Source: an uncultured Bacteroidota bacterium (GTDB taxonomy: Bacteria > Bacteroidota > Bacteroidia > Flavobacteriales > Flavobacteriaceae). Taken from it: a DNA stretch of 7,656 nucleotides. Below are positions 1-5,376 of this stretch, piece by piece (the stretch's first letter is position 1; each line of letters begins with the position of its first letter). The notes beneath the pieces are model-generated. The model did no database searches. It worked only from the letters and a program-made list of their open reading frames with translations, and was not told the DNA's origin. A program made the translations under genes and the position numbers. The stretch covers positions 1 through 7,656 of the forward strand of contig CAIRNC010000425.1 of the NCBI GenBank assembly GCA_903879875.1, given 5' to 3'.

Positions 1-120
1 GCCTATCATCTAAAAAAGTAATTCTACATCTAATTGGGCATTTACCCTGCTTATTTATCCTAGCTTTTTGAAGCAAGAATAGAATTGAAATTTTATTATT
101 GTTCATTATTATGGAAATTA
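1..120. other. Unassigned left edge, no supported gene
   Basis: No gene can be supported here. On the + strand, frame 1 is open only to a stop at 19-21 and frame 3 only to a stop at 69-71. The frame-3 stretch is hydrophobic and could be the last 22 residues of a gene that begins left of the window, but nothing identifies it. A terminator-like hairpin on the + strand at 148-173 would suit such an upstream gene. Confidence 0.3.
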
Positions 121-125
121 AAAAG

Positions 126-156
126 TGGTACACCTGAGAAATAAAATGGTACACCT
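126..156. repeat. Direct repeat TGGTACACCT, two copies 21 bp apart
   Basis: The 10-mer TGGTACACCT occurs at 126-135 and 147-156, each preceded by an A-rich tract, with a 21-bp period (two helical turns). Helically phased short repeats of this kind are typical of the terminal transposase-binding sites of insertion sequences such as the IS21 family, so this may be an IS end or remnant whose body lies left of the window. No transposase is visible here and no target-site duplication can be recognised, so the IS reading is only a guess. Confidence 0.5.
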
Positions 157-173
157 AAATGTGTGCCTTTTTT
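148..173 (+). terminator. Hairpin plus T-run, likely + strand terminator
   Basis: GGTACAC (148-154) pairs with GTGTGCC (161-167), giving seven pairs including one G-U around the loop CTAAAT. It is followed at once by six Ts (168-173). This is the form of an intrinsic terminator for transcription running rightwards, presumably of a gene off the left edge. The stem uses the second copy of the TGGTACACCT repeat, so an insertion-sequence-end origin is also possible. Confidence 0.45.
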
Positions 174-229
174 GTGGTAATTTATGGGTAAAAATGGAAG
201 AATATAATGAGGTAAATTTTGGGTAATAA
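174..229. repeat. Imperfect 21-bp direct repeat
   Basis: Positions 174-194 and 209-229 match at 17 of 21 positions, counted by eye. Both follow the pattern GnGGTAAnTTnTGGGTAAnAA, and all four differences are A/T exchanges. The copies are 35 bp apart. No function is recognised. They lie just right of the TGGTACACCT repeats and could belong to the same element. Confidence 0.4.
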
Positions 230-244
230 ACCCCCTTAAATCAA

Positions 245-295
245 AAAAGCCATCCTTAGATTCTGAAATAATTTCAGAATAAATGGAAAGCTTTT
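245..295 (-). other. Long imperfect hairpin, terminator-like on minus strand
   Basis: ATTCTGAAAT (260-269) and ATTTCAGAAT (271-280) form a perfect 10-bp dyad with one central base. Outside it, AAAAGC (245-250) pairs with GCTTTT (290-295) across symmetric 9-nt internal loops. Read on the minus strand the structure ends in a run of Ts (complement of 243-248), so it could end leftward transcription downstream of the tRNA-Asp terminator or be the 3' end of a small RNA. Confidence 0.4.
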
Positions 296-299
296 CATT

Positions 300-341
300 G
301 GTCTAACTACTAAACCGTGATACGAGTTACAAATTCGTATC
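300..341. other. Two adjacent small hairpins
   Basis: GGTCTA (300-305) pairs with TAAACC (311-316) around ACTAC. GATACGA (319-325) pairs with TCGTATC (335-341) around a 9-nt loop. They lie between the long hairpin at 245-295 and the tRNA terminator, so nearly every part of 245-407 can fold. Whether this is a small RNA or chance in AT-rich DNA cannot be decided by eye. Confidence 0.3.
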
Positions 342-378
342 GAAAACAACACAACTATCTTTGATGCTTTATTGGGGC

Positions 379-407
379 AAAAAAGCGATTCATTTCTGAA
401 TCGCTTT
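379..407 (-). terminator. Intrinsic terminator of tRNA-Asp
   Basis: A perfect 11-bp stem (382-392 with 397-407, loop TTTC on the + strand, GAAA on the transcript) is followed on the minus strand by a run of Ts (complement of 379-384). It begins 12 bases past the tRNA 3' end. An additional outer pairing TTGGGG (372-377) with CCCCAA (408-413) flanks it. This is a strong terminator in the right place for the tRNA. Confidence 0.85.
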
Positions 408-418
408 CCCCAATTTTG

Positions 419-492
419 CGGTCTGGACGGGACTCGAACCCGCGACCCCATGCGTGACAGGCATGTATTCTAACCAACTGAACTACCAAACC
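419..492 (-). tRNA. tRNA-Asp (anticodon GUC)
   Basis: The minus strand folds as a 74-nt cloverleaf. The acceptor stem GGTTTGG pairs with CCAGACC with one G-U pair, and the discriminator base is G, as is usual for tRNA-Asp. The D-arm carries the AGTTGGTTAG loop. The anticodon stem CATGC/GCATG closes the loop CTGTCAC, placing anticodon GTC at the complement of 456-458. The T-arm contains GGTTCGAGTCC. The 3' CCA is not encoded and must be added after transcription. A promoter lies directly upstream and a strong terminator directly downstream, so it is a single-gene unit. Confidence 0.96.
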
Positions 493-510
493 TCTGCATA
501 ATTGCGAGTG

Positions 511-540
511 CAAATATAGGACAGATTTTACAATCTACAA
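511..540 (-). promoter_or_regulatory. Bacteroidetes-type promoter of tRNA-Asp
   Basis: On the minus strand TTG (complement of 538-540) is followed after exactly 19 bases by TATATTTG (complement of 511-518). This fits the Bacteroidetes sigma-A consensus of TTG at -33 and TAnnTTTG at -7. The predicted start is a few bases downstream, giving a leader of roughly 10-15 nt before the tRNA. It is the best promoter match in the window. Confidence 0.75.
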
Positions 541-578
541 GTGTTTATTGAAAAAAAATAACAGAAAACGTATTTTGA

Positions 579-1505
579 TTATCCAAAAGTTTGTTTTTCA
601 ACCAAGTATGTAGTCATTATTTTTTCGAAATCACTTCCTACATTCACAGGAACGTACTTAATTTTGTTCTGAGCACAGGTTAATGAGAGTTTTTTAAAGT
701 AATTTGCGACTTGATTTTCGTATTCTTGTTTTATGTTTTCTGAGAATATGTTTACTTCATCACCTGTTTCAAGATCAATAAATTTTCTAGGCGTGTTGTC
801 AAAATCAAATTTAAGCTCCGTTTCATTATCGATGACATGAAACAAAACCACTTTGTGTTTGTTGTGTTTTAAATGCTGTAGTGCGGTAAAAAGCAATGCT
901 TCATCGCCCGATTGAAACATGTCGGTGAATATAACAATCATCGAACGGCGATGTATTTTTTCAGCAATTTGATGTAAAAAAGCGATTGTATCTGTTGTTT
1001 TAGCTTCTTTATTAGCAACTAAAAGACTTTCTAATTTATTGAGCAACATTCTATGATGACGATCACTTCCTTTCTCAGGTGCATAATATTCATAGGTATC
1101 CGAATATACGCTTAAACCCGCAGCATCTCTTTGTTTTTTCAATAAATTCATTAAAACTGCAGATGCTAAAACAGAAAAACCTATTTTACTTTCGTAAAAA
1201 GGTTGGTCTGGTTTGAGTATTGGATAATGCATGGAAGAAGAATTATCAATGATTAAATGACATCGTAAATTGGTTTCTTCTTCGTAGCGTTTGGTGTACA
1301 AACGATCGGTTTTGGCAAATAATTTCCAATCAATATGTTTGGTGCTTTCTCCAGCATTATAGACTTTATGTTCAGCAAATTCGGCAGAAAAACCATGAAA
1401 AGGACTTTTGTGCATTCCAGAAATAAAGCCTTCAACGACTTGATTCGCTAATAATTCTAAGTGTTGAAAACTTGATATTTTTTCTATTTGTGATTCCATC
1501 TTCAT
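579..1505 (-). CDS. DUF58 domain protein (VWA-like, MoxR-associated type)
   Basis: The 308-residue protein matches the DUF58 family: an N-terminal region with SPFHGFSAEFAEHKVYNAG (34-52) and IDWKLFAKTDRLYTKRYEEE (58-77), then a von Willebrand A-like fold. The motif DNSSSM (87-92) has the DxSxS form of a metal-ion-dependent adhesion site, and FTDMF (193-197) supplies a likely second acidic site. No signal peptide or membrane segment is seen, so it is probably cytoplasmic. In this family the partner is usually a MoxR AAA+ ATPase, with Bat-type proteins nearby, in chaperone-like or metal-insertion roles. No moxR is visible here, so this copy is an orphan within the window. The start at 1505 gives MKMES; an in-frame ATG at 1499 is an alternative. 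Two terminator-like hairpins separate it from trxA upstream, so it probably has its own transcript. The precise function is unknown. Confidence 0.9.
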   Translation of the reverse strand: MKMESQIEKISSFQHLELLANQVVEGFISGMHKSPFHGFSAEFAEHKVYNAGESTKHIDWKLFAKTDRLYTKRYEEETNLRCHLIIDNSSSMHYPILKPDQPFYESKIGFSVLASAVLMNLLKKQRDAAGLSVYSDTYEYYAPEKGSDRHHRMLLNKLESLLVANKEAKTTDTIAFLHQIAEKIHRRSMIVIFTDMFQSGDEALLFTALQHLKHNKHKVVLFHVIDNETELKFDFDNTPRKFIDLETGDEVNIFSENIKQEYENQVANYFKKLSLTCAQNKIKYVPVNVGSDFEKIMTTYLVEKQTFG

Positions 1506-1509
1506 TTTT

Positions 1510-1517
1510 CAAATGTA
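1510..1517 (-). promoter_or_regulatory. Possible -7 box TACATTTG of the DUF58 gene
   Basis: TACATTTG on the minus strand fits TAnnTTTG but lies only 4 bases before the first ATG, so transcription from it would give a leaderless or nearly leaderless mRNA, or start translation at the second ATG (1499). No clear TTG is found at the -33 spacing, so the call is tentative. Confidence 0.3.
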
Positions 1518-1554
1518 TTAAAAAAGATTAGAACGATGCTATAGTTTTGTTGTT

Positions 1555-1584
1555 AAAAAAAAAGGTTTGACAAAAGTCAAACCT
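1555..1584 (-). terminator. Intrinsic terminator downstream of trxA
   Basis: AGGTTTGAC (1563-1571) pairs perfectly with GTCAAACCT (1576-1584) around a 4-nt loop. On the minus strand it is followed by nine Ts (complement of 1555-1563). It is the distal and stronger of two hairpins after trxA and should insulate the DUF58 gene from trxA transcription. Confidence 0.85.
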
Positions 1585-1593
1585 AATAGATTT

Positions 1594-1618
1594 AAAAATT
1601 AACTCCAGTTTTGGAGTT
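1594..1618 (-). terminator. Second, proximal hairpin after trxA
   Basis: AACTCCA (1601-1607) pairs with TGGAGTT (1612-1618) around GTTT. On the minus strand a short T-rich stretch follows (complement of about 1594-1600). It starts 9 bases past the trxA stop codon and forms a tandem terminator pair with the hairpin at 1563-1584. Confidence 0.6.
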
Positions 1619-1627
1619 TTGAGATTC

Positions 1628-1945
1628 TTACAACAAGGCGTCTAATGAATCTGCATACGTTTGTTTTGGAGCTACGCCAACTTGACGACCAACAACTTCT
1701 CCGTTTTGGAACACCAAAACAGTTGGGATATTTCTAACGCCATATTTGGCTGCAAATTCTTGATTGGCGTCAACATCTACTTTTCCAATTACCGCTTTTC
1801 CATCATATTCAGTGGAAATTTCGTCAATGATTGGACCTACCATTCTACAAGGACCGCACCAAGCTGCCCAAAAATCTACCATTACTGGTTTTGTTGATTT
1901 TAATACTAATTCTTCAAATGTTGCGTCTGTTATTACTAATGCCAT
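1628..1945 (-). CDS. trxA: Thioredoxin
   Basis: A 105-residue thioredoxin, the usual length of TrxA, acting in the cytoplasm as a protein disulfide reductant recharged by thioredoxin reductase. The active site WCGPC is at 29-33 (redox cysteines 30 and 33), preceded by VDFWA with the buried Asp24. The cis-proline is in IPT (73-75), and the C-terminal strand region NGEVVGRQVG (81-90) is canonical. I chose the ATG at 1945 (MALVITDATF). A longer in-frame reading to 2002 would start at TTG inside the promoter -7 box and add 19 residues without thioredoxin similarity. It is apparently monocistronic: promoter at 2000-2026 and two terminators before the DUF58 gene. Confidence 0.97.
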   Translation of the reverse strand: MALVITDATFEELVLKSTKPVMVDFWAAWCGPCRMVGPIIDEISTEYDGKAVIGKVDVDANQEFAAKYGVRNIPTVLVFQNGEVVGRQVGVAPKQTYADSLDALL

Positions 1946-1999
1946 TTTTTTATTTTTTATGTTTACGTTAAATTGTGTGTTGTATTTCAAACTTGAATA

Positions 2000-2026
2000 C
2001 AAATTTATAAATTAAATAGATAGCAA
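2000..2026 (-). promoter_or_regulatory. Probable trxA promoter
   Basis: On the minus strand TTG (complement of 2024-2026) precedes TAAATTTG (complement of 2000-2007) by 16 bases. The -7 box matches TAnnTTTG exactly, while the spacer is a little shorter than the usual 19. The leader to the trxA ATG would be about 50 nt. Confidence 0.55.
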
Positions 2027-2030
2027 TCAC

Positions 2031-2364
2031 TATTCAGAAATTAGTTTTGATTATGAATGTATTGATTATTACTATTTGTACCCTTTAGGGCAATTCGTTT
2101 GGTTTCAATTTATCGTCAGTACGATTATTTTTCGAAAGAAAATCTTATCGAAAACAAGGAAAATTTTATTAAAAACGGTTCTCGATACATTTTTTGTTTC
2201 GTTATCACTACACAAAAAACACTCGAAAGGACGTAAAATAATTACACCAGCGGTTTATTTGATACTTTCTGTATGCTTTGTTTTTGATAATTCAACTAAT
2301 GGATTTCGTGTTTTAAATACAATAGCAAAACCCTTTTTATTTTATCTTAAAAATAGTAGTTGAA
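2031..2364. other. Intergenic region, no supported gene
   Basis: No convincing gene lies between the trxA promoter and the reductase stop codon. A + strand reading frame at 2076-2363 would need a TTG start and resembles no family I know. A second + strand frame (about 2066-2236) is also open but has no start codon. The stretch contains a palindromic repeat (2176-2233) and a smaller inverted repeat TTTTCGA (2129-2135) / TCGAAAA (2148-2154). No clear terminator for the reductase gene is seen. Confidence 0.5.
2176..2233. repeat. Degenerate palindromic (REP-like) element
   Basis: The left arm CGGTTCTCGATAC (2176-2188) with TTTTTTGT (2190-2197) is imperfectly mirrored by ACAAAAAA (2212-2219) and ACTCGAAAGGACG (2221-2233). 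The inner TTTTTTGT/ACAAAAAA pairing is perfect, the loop is 14 nt, and the outer CTCGA-type arms pair only in part. TTCTCGATAC...CACTCGAA motifs resemble dispersed intergenic palindromes that I recall from Flavobacterium genomes; that is memory, not a search result. It could act as a bidirectional terminator or mRNA 3' stabiliser between trxA and the reductase. Confidence 0.4.
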
Positions 2365-3417
2365 TTACACATCGTCATAATCCACATAAATTTCGCTAGA
2401 AGTGGGATGTGCTTGACAAGTTAATACCAATCCTTTTGCTACTTCTGAATCTGTTAAAATAGCATTTTTCTTCATTTCGGCCGTTCCTGAAGTAACTCGT
2501 GCTAAACAACTGCTGCAAATACCGCCTTGGCAAGAATAAGGTGCATCAAGACCTTGTTTTAAAGCCGCTTCTAGAAGGGTTTGTTTTTGCGACATTTCAA
2601 AAGTAGTGGCTTCGTCATCAACCATAACGGTAATTTTGGTATGTCCTTCGGTACTTCCTTTTATTTCGTTTTCGACGTATGAAGTGGAGAACAATTCAAA
2701 TTTGATGTTTTTCTCTGCAATATTATGTTCTTTTAATGTAGCGGTTACACTATTGATCATTGCTTCGGGACCACACAGATAAAATTTAGCAAAATCCATC
2801 GCTTTGTGTTTGTCGTTTAGCACAAAGTTGACAATTGATTTGTCTATTCGACCAAATAATTCATTGGTAACTTTAGCTTGGCTATATACATAATGAACAA
2901 AAAAACGACCTACGTGTTGCAATTGTAAATCATGTAATTCTTGATGAAATAGTGTGGATTCAGGTGATTTGTTTCCATAAACCAATACAAAAGTGCTTTT
3001 TGGTTCACCAACCAACAGGCTTTTAACAATTGAAAGTACCGGTGTAATCCCGCTACCGGCAACAAAAGCTGCATAATTTTTTTGTCTGTCGATTTGTGGT
3101 TCAAAAGTAAATTTTCCTTCGGGACTTCCTACTTCAAGGGTGTCGCCGGCTTTTAGATTTGCGTTTGCAAAAACAGAAAAAGTGCCGTTTTTAATCGCTT
3201 TTACTGCAATTCTTAATTCGTTATTTTCAGGGGAAGCACAAATGGAGTAGGCGCGACGAATTTCTTTTCCGTCTAAGGTTAATTTTAAATTGATGTATTG
3301 CCCAGCAATAAATTGATAGTTGGATTGTAACTCTTGAGGCACATTAAAAAGTATGGAAACCGCATCTTGGGTTTCTCTTTTTACTTCTTTTATATTTAGT
3401 TTATAAAATGCTGACAT
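2365..3417 (-). CDS. PaaE-like NAD(P)H oxidoreductase with C-terminal 2Fe-2S ferredoxin domain
   Basis: A 350-residue flavoprotein with the three-part architecture of phenylacetyl-CoA epoxidase reductase PaaE and related ferredoxin reductases. An FAD-binding barrel (about 1-105) carries RRAYSIC (54-60). An NAD(P)-binding domain (about 112-240) has GSGITP (121-126) and CGPEAM (215-220). A plant-type ferredoxin domain (about 260-350) has cluster ligands Cys296, Cys301, Cys304 and Cys334. It should move electrons from NAD(P)H through FAD to the 2Fe-2S centre and on to a partner oxygenase, desaturase or other acceptor in the cytoplasm. No paaABCD or oxygenase gene is adjacent, so the partner is unknown and true PaaE function is not implied. 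I chose the ATG at 3417. The in-frame extension to 3585 crosses the promoter and the divergent gene's start and has no family similarity. Confidence 0.93.
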   Translation of the reverse strand: MSAFYKLNIKEVKRETQDAVSILFNVPQELQSNYQFIAGQYINLKLTLDGKEIRRAYSICASPENNELRIAVKAIKNGTFSVFANANLKAGDTLEVGSPEGKFTFEPQIDRQKNYAAFVAGSGITPVLSIVKSLLVGEPKSTFVLVYGNKSPESTLFHQELHDLQLQHVGRFFVHYVYSQAKVTNELFGRIDKSIVNFVLNDKHKAMDFAKFYLCGPEAMINSVTATLKEHNIAEKNIKFELFSTSYVENEIKGSTEGHTKITVMVDDEATTFEMSQKQTLLEAALKQGLDAPYSCQGGICSSCLARVTSGTAEMKKNAILTDSEVAKGLVLTCQAHPTSSEIYVDYDDV

Positions 3418-3433
3418 GGTTTTCTTTTTTTTG

Positions 3434-3441
3434 CAAAGGTA
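3434..3441 (-). promoter_or_regulatory. -7 box TACCTTTG of the reductase gene
   Basis: TACCTTTG followed by C on the minus strand is a perfect TAnnTTTG box, 16 bases before the chosen ATG. The mRNA leader would be about 10-13 nt. No clear TTG is present at -33. It supports the start at 3417 over the longer reading frame. Confidence 0.55.
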
Positions 3442-3484
3442 GTAAACGATTTGACTTTCTAAAAATGTTATAATTTGAAAAAAT

Positions 3485-3527
3485 TTATACCTAATTTTAT
3501 TATGTATAAGTTTCTTATGTATATTTG
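3485..3527 (+). promoter_or_regulatory. PadR-operon promoter with overlapping repeats
   Basis: TATATTTG (3520-3527) fits the TAnnTTTG -7 box and would give a leader of about 40 nt to the PadR gene. Around it are a direct repeat TTATGTATA (3500-3508 and 3515-3523, 15-bp period) and an inverted pair TTATAC (3485-3490) / GTATAA (3504-3509). Because the repeats overlap the promoter they are candidate operator sites for the PadR protein encoded next to it. No TTG lies at -33, which would suit a regulated promoter. The operator role is inference. Confidence 0.4.
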
Positions 3528-3572
3528 TAACCTGTAAATTGAGATTGTTTCTTGTCTCGCATGTAAAAACAA

Positions 3573-3908
3573 ATGAAAAATTCACAATTGTATAAAGGGA
3601 GTTTGAACACCATTGTAATGAAACTTTTGGAAGAAAACGGGAGAATGTATGGCTATGAAATTACTCAAAAAGTGAAAGCAATAACCATGGGCGAGCTTCA
3701 TATTACTGAAGGCGCTTTGTATCCTGCCTTGCATAAATTGGAAGCCGAAGGCTTGCTGGATGTAGAGGTTGAAAAAGTAGATAATCGTTTGAGAAAGTAT
3801 TATAAACTTACTGAATCGGGTGAAAAAGAAACTGTAAATCGTCTTTCGGAGCTAGAAGATTTTATTAGGAATATGCAAAGTTTAGTGAATCCAAAATTGG
3901 CAATTTAA
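3573..3908 (+). CDS. PadR-family transcriptional regulator
   Basis: A 111-residue winged-helix regulator of the short PadR subfamily. Such proteins are dimeric, usually repressors, and often sit beside a membrane-protein or transporter gene they control. Visible features are a first helix ending in MKLLEENGRMYGYEI (16-30), the recognition helix region ITEGALYPALHKLEAEG (44-60), and the wing with RKYYKLTESG (74-83). A C-terminal dimerisation helix runs from about 84 to 103. The length is normal for the family. It heads a + strand operon, with the first membrane-protein gene starting 32 bases after its stop, and is divergent from the reductase gene, so both could be its targets. The ligand is unknown. 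Confidence 0.93.
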   Translation: MKNSQLYKGSLNTIVMKLLEENGRMYGYEITQKVKAITMGELHITEGALYPALHKLEAEGLLDVEVEKVDNRLRKYYKLTESGEKETVNRLSELEDFIRNMQSLVNPKLAI

Positions 3909-3940
3909 CGCCTAACGATTAAACCTTAAAAACAAATCAC

Positions 3941-4555
3941 ATGAAACTTACCAACTCTCAAATTCAATTTATTGATAGGTATTTGCAAAACTCAGACGTT
4001 ATTTTTGTTGACGTTCGTGCTGAAATGACCGATCATATTGCAAGTGCAATTGAAGCAAAAATCACAAATGAAAACCTTGATTTTGACGATGCTTTTAAAA
4101 CCTATATGATTCAAAACAAGAAATCACTTTTGGCGAATAACGGCAAGTTTTTTCCACAGTATTTTGCGGCATTTATAAATTTCACCAAAACACTTTATCA
4201 ACCTTTCAACCTTGTTTTGGCGGCTATACTATATATTGCATTTCACTATGGAATTCCGTTATTACATTCCGAAATCGTTTTTGAAACTATTAAGAAAGGG
4301 TTGTTTTTAAGTGTTTTTATTTTCTTTATTGTGCAATTTGTTTATTCTTTCTTCATCAGCAAAAAACGCTATTTGTACGTTGAAAAGACAGGGTTTATTC
4401 TTGTTGTAATTTATTATCTAAACCTTTTTACAAATGGATTTTATTCTGAAAAAATGGTTTCTGTAAATAGTCTATTCTTGTCTGTTTTTCTGTTTTTTGC
4501 TTTTGTAATCCATTATATAAAAACGATAAAAAAATTCAAAAAATTAGCTTTCTAA
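3941..4555 (+). CDS. Membrane protein with PadR-associated (HAAS/DUF1700-like) N-terminal domain, paralogue 1
   Basis: A 204-residue protein of unknown function. The soluble N-terminal part (about 1-75) is helical with the pattern VDVRAEMTDHIASAIEAK (23-40) followed by LDFDDAFKTY (46-55). This resembles the helical signalling domain (HAAS, DUF1700-like) found in membrane proteins encoded beside PadR regulators. By hydrophobicity four membrane segments follow, near 88-108, 118-140, 149-166 and 174-194, ending in a basic tail (KTIKKFKKLAF). No signal peptide is seen, and the N-terminus is probably cytoplasmic, where it could contact PadR. The neighbour at 4612 is a paralogue: D24, E28, D31, H32, A34 and the run AIEA (36-39) are identical in both, and a Phe-Asp-acidic-Ala step follows, shifted by one residue. 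Family assignment is by eye. No enzymatic motif is visible. Confidence 0.85.
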   Translation: MKLTNSQIQFIDRYLQNSDVIFVDVRAEMTDHIASAIEAKITNENLDFDDAFKTYMIQNKKSLLANNGKFFPQYFAAFINFTKTLYQPFNLVLAAILYIAFHYGIPLLHSEIVFETIKKGLFLSVFIFFIVQFVYSFFISKKRYLYVEKTGFILVVIYYLNLFTNGFYSEKMVSVNSLFLSVFLFFAFVIHYIKTIKKFKKLAF

Positions 4556-4611
4556 TAAAAAGAAAACGCATTCTGATTTAGAAAACTAATGCCATTTAAA
4601 ATTCCAACTTT

Positions 4612-5313
4612 ATGAAAATTAACCCCCAACAAATCGAGCAATTATATGATTTTACAAAGCAACATTATGTAGAATGGTTTGACTTGCAATCTGAGCTGGT
4701 GGATCATTTGGCAAATGCGATAGAGGCTCAATGGGAAGCATTTCCAAAACGTACTTTTGATGAAGCTTTGCAATTGGAATTCAAGAAGTTTGGTATTTTT
4801 GGATTTATGGATGTTGTAGAAGAAAGGCAAAAATTTTTGCATAAAAAATACTTCAAATTAATTTGGCATTACTATAAATCATTTTTCAAATTACCCAAAA
4901 TCATTTTAACGGCGGGTTTGATTTATACTGTATTTTTATTTTGTAAATTCACTCAAGATGTTGAAATGACTTTATTTGTTTTGTTTCTTGCTATTATAAG
5001 TTTTGCCGTTTTTGAACTTATAAATCTTAATGTTGAAATTAAAAAGCGAGAAAAAATTACTGGTAAAAAGTGGCTTTTTGAAACTGTAGCACAATCGTTT
5101 AATGGGTTTCCGTTTATGTTTTTTACAATGCAACTTTTCAATAAATTCGATTCCTTTTCAAACCATAATTGGAGCGAAATGCATTCGGTTGTTGGTTCAA
5201 TAGCATTGGTTTTATTCGGACTTTTCGTTTACATTCAACTTAAAATTATTCCTAAAAAAGTAGCCGAAGAACTTCAAAACACCTATTCTGATTATCAATT
5301 TAAGACCGTATAA
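4612..5313 (+). CDS. Membrane protein with PadR-associated (HAAS/DUF1700-like) N-terminal domain, paralogue 2
   Basis: A 233-residue paralogue of the preceding gene product, also of unknown function. Its N-terminal domain reads FDLQSELVDHLANAIEAQ (23-40), then TFDEALQLEFKKFG (48-61), a closer fit to the PadR-linked HAAS pattern (acidic-His helix, 'FDEA' helix, ending in FG) than paralogue 1. Four hydrophobic segments follow, near 92-112, 118-140, 160-178 (weaker) and 191-211, then a charged cytoplasmic tail of about 22 residues that paralogue 1 lacks. Similarity is clear only in the N-terminal domain, while the membrane parts have diverged. The gap to the previous gene is 56 bases with no clear terminator, so cotranscription from the PadR promoter is likely. 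The pair could form a heteromeric sensor or transport complex; that is inference. Confidence 0.85.
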   Translation: MKINPQQIEQLYDFTKQHYVEWFDLQSELVDHLANAIEAQWEAFPKRTFDEALQLEFKKFGIFGFMDVVEERQKFLHKKYFKLIWHYYKSFFKLPKIILTAGLIYTVFLFCKFTQDVEMTLFVLFLAIISFAVFELINLNVEIKKREKITGKKWLFETVAQSFNGFPFMFFTMQLFNKFDSFSNHNWSEMHSVVGSIALVLFGLFVYIQLKIIPKKVAEELQNTYSDYQFKTV

Positions 5314-5376
5314 AGTTTATTTATTTTCGATACAAATTATTTTTAGATTAAATTTTGATTTCAATATTTAGCTTTT

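Noticed and set aside
3..71. Hydrophobic frame-3 tail as the end of a gene from the left
   Set aside because: Only 22 residues are visible with no identifiable motif; frame 1 offers an equally arbitrary six-residue tail.
126..229. CRISPR-like repeat array
   Set aside because: There are only two copies of each of two different short repeats, no regular spacers and no cas genes in the window.
236..451. Minus-strand open frame of 71 codons starting inside the tRNA
   Set aside because: Its first residues (GSRVRVPSRP) are the translation of the tRNA-Asp T-arm and acceptor, and the rest runs through the terminator and hairpins. It is not a gene.
1661..2015. Two plus-strand open frames antisense to trxA
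   Set aside because: They are shadows of the conserved thioredoxin coding sequence and its upstream region, without family similarity or a promoter.
2076..2363. Plus-strand open frame of 95 codons ending just before the reductase stop
   Set aside because: It needs a TTG start, has no recognisable domain and runs through a palindromic repeat. A competing frame is open over much of the same stretch, so I treat it as non-coding with low certainty.
3418..3585. N-terminal extension of the reductase frame
   Set aside because: It covers the -7 box and the first codons of the divergent PadR gene and lacks reductase-family similarity. The ATG at 3417 gives a normal-length protein.
4568..4592. GCATT/AATGC inverted repeat between the two membrane paralogues as a terminator
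   Set aside because: The stem is only 5 bp with a long loop and no T-run, so it is not convincing as a terminator; the genes are treated as cotranscribed.
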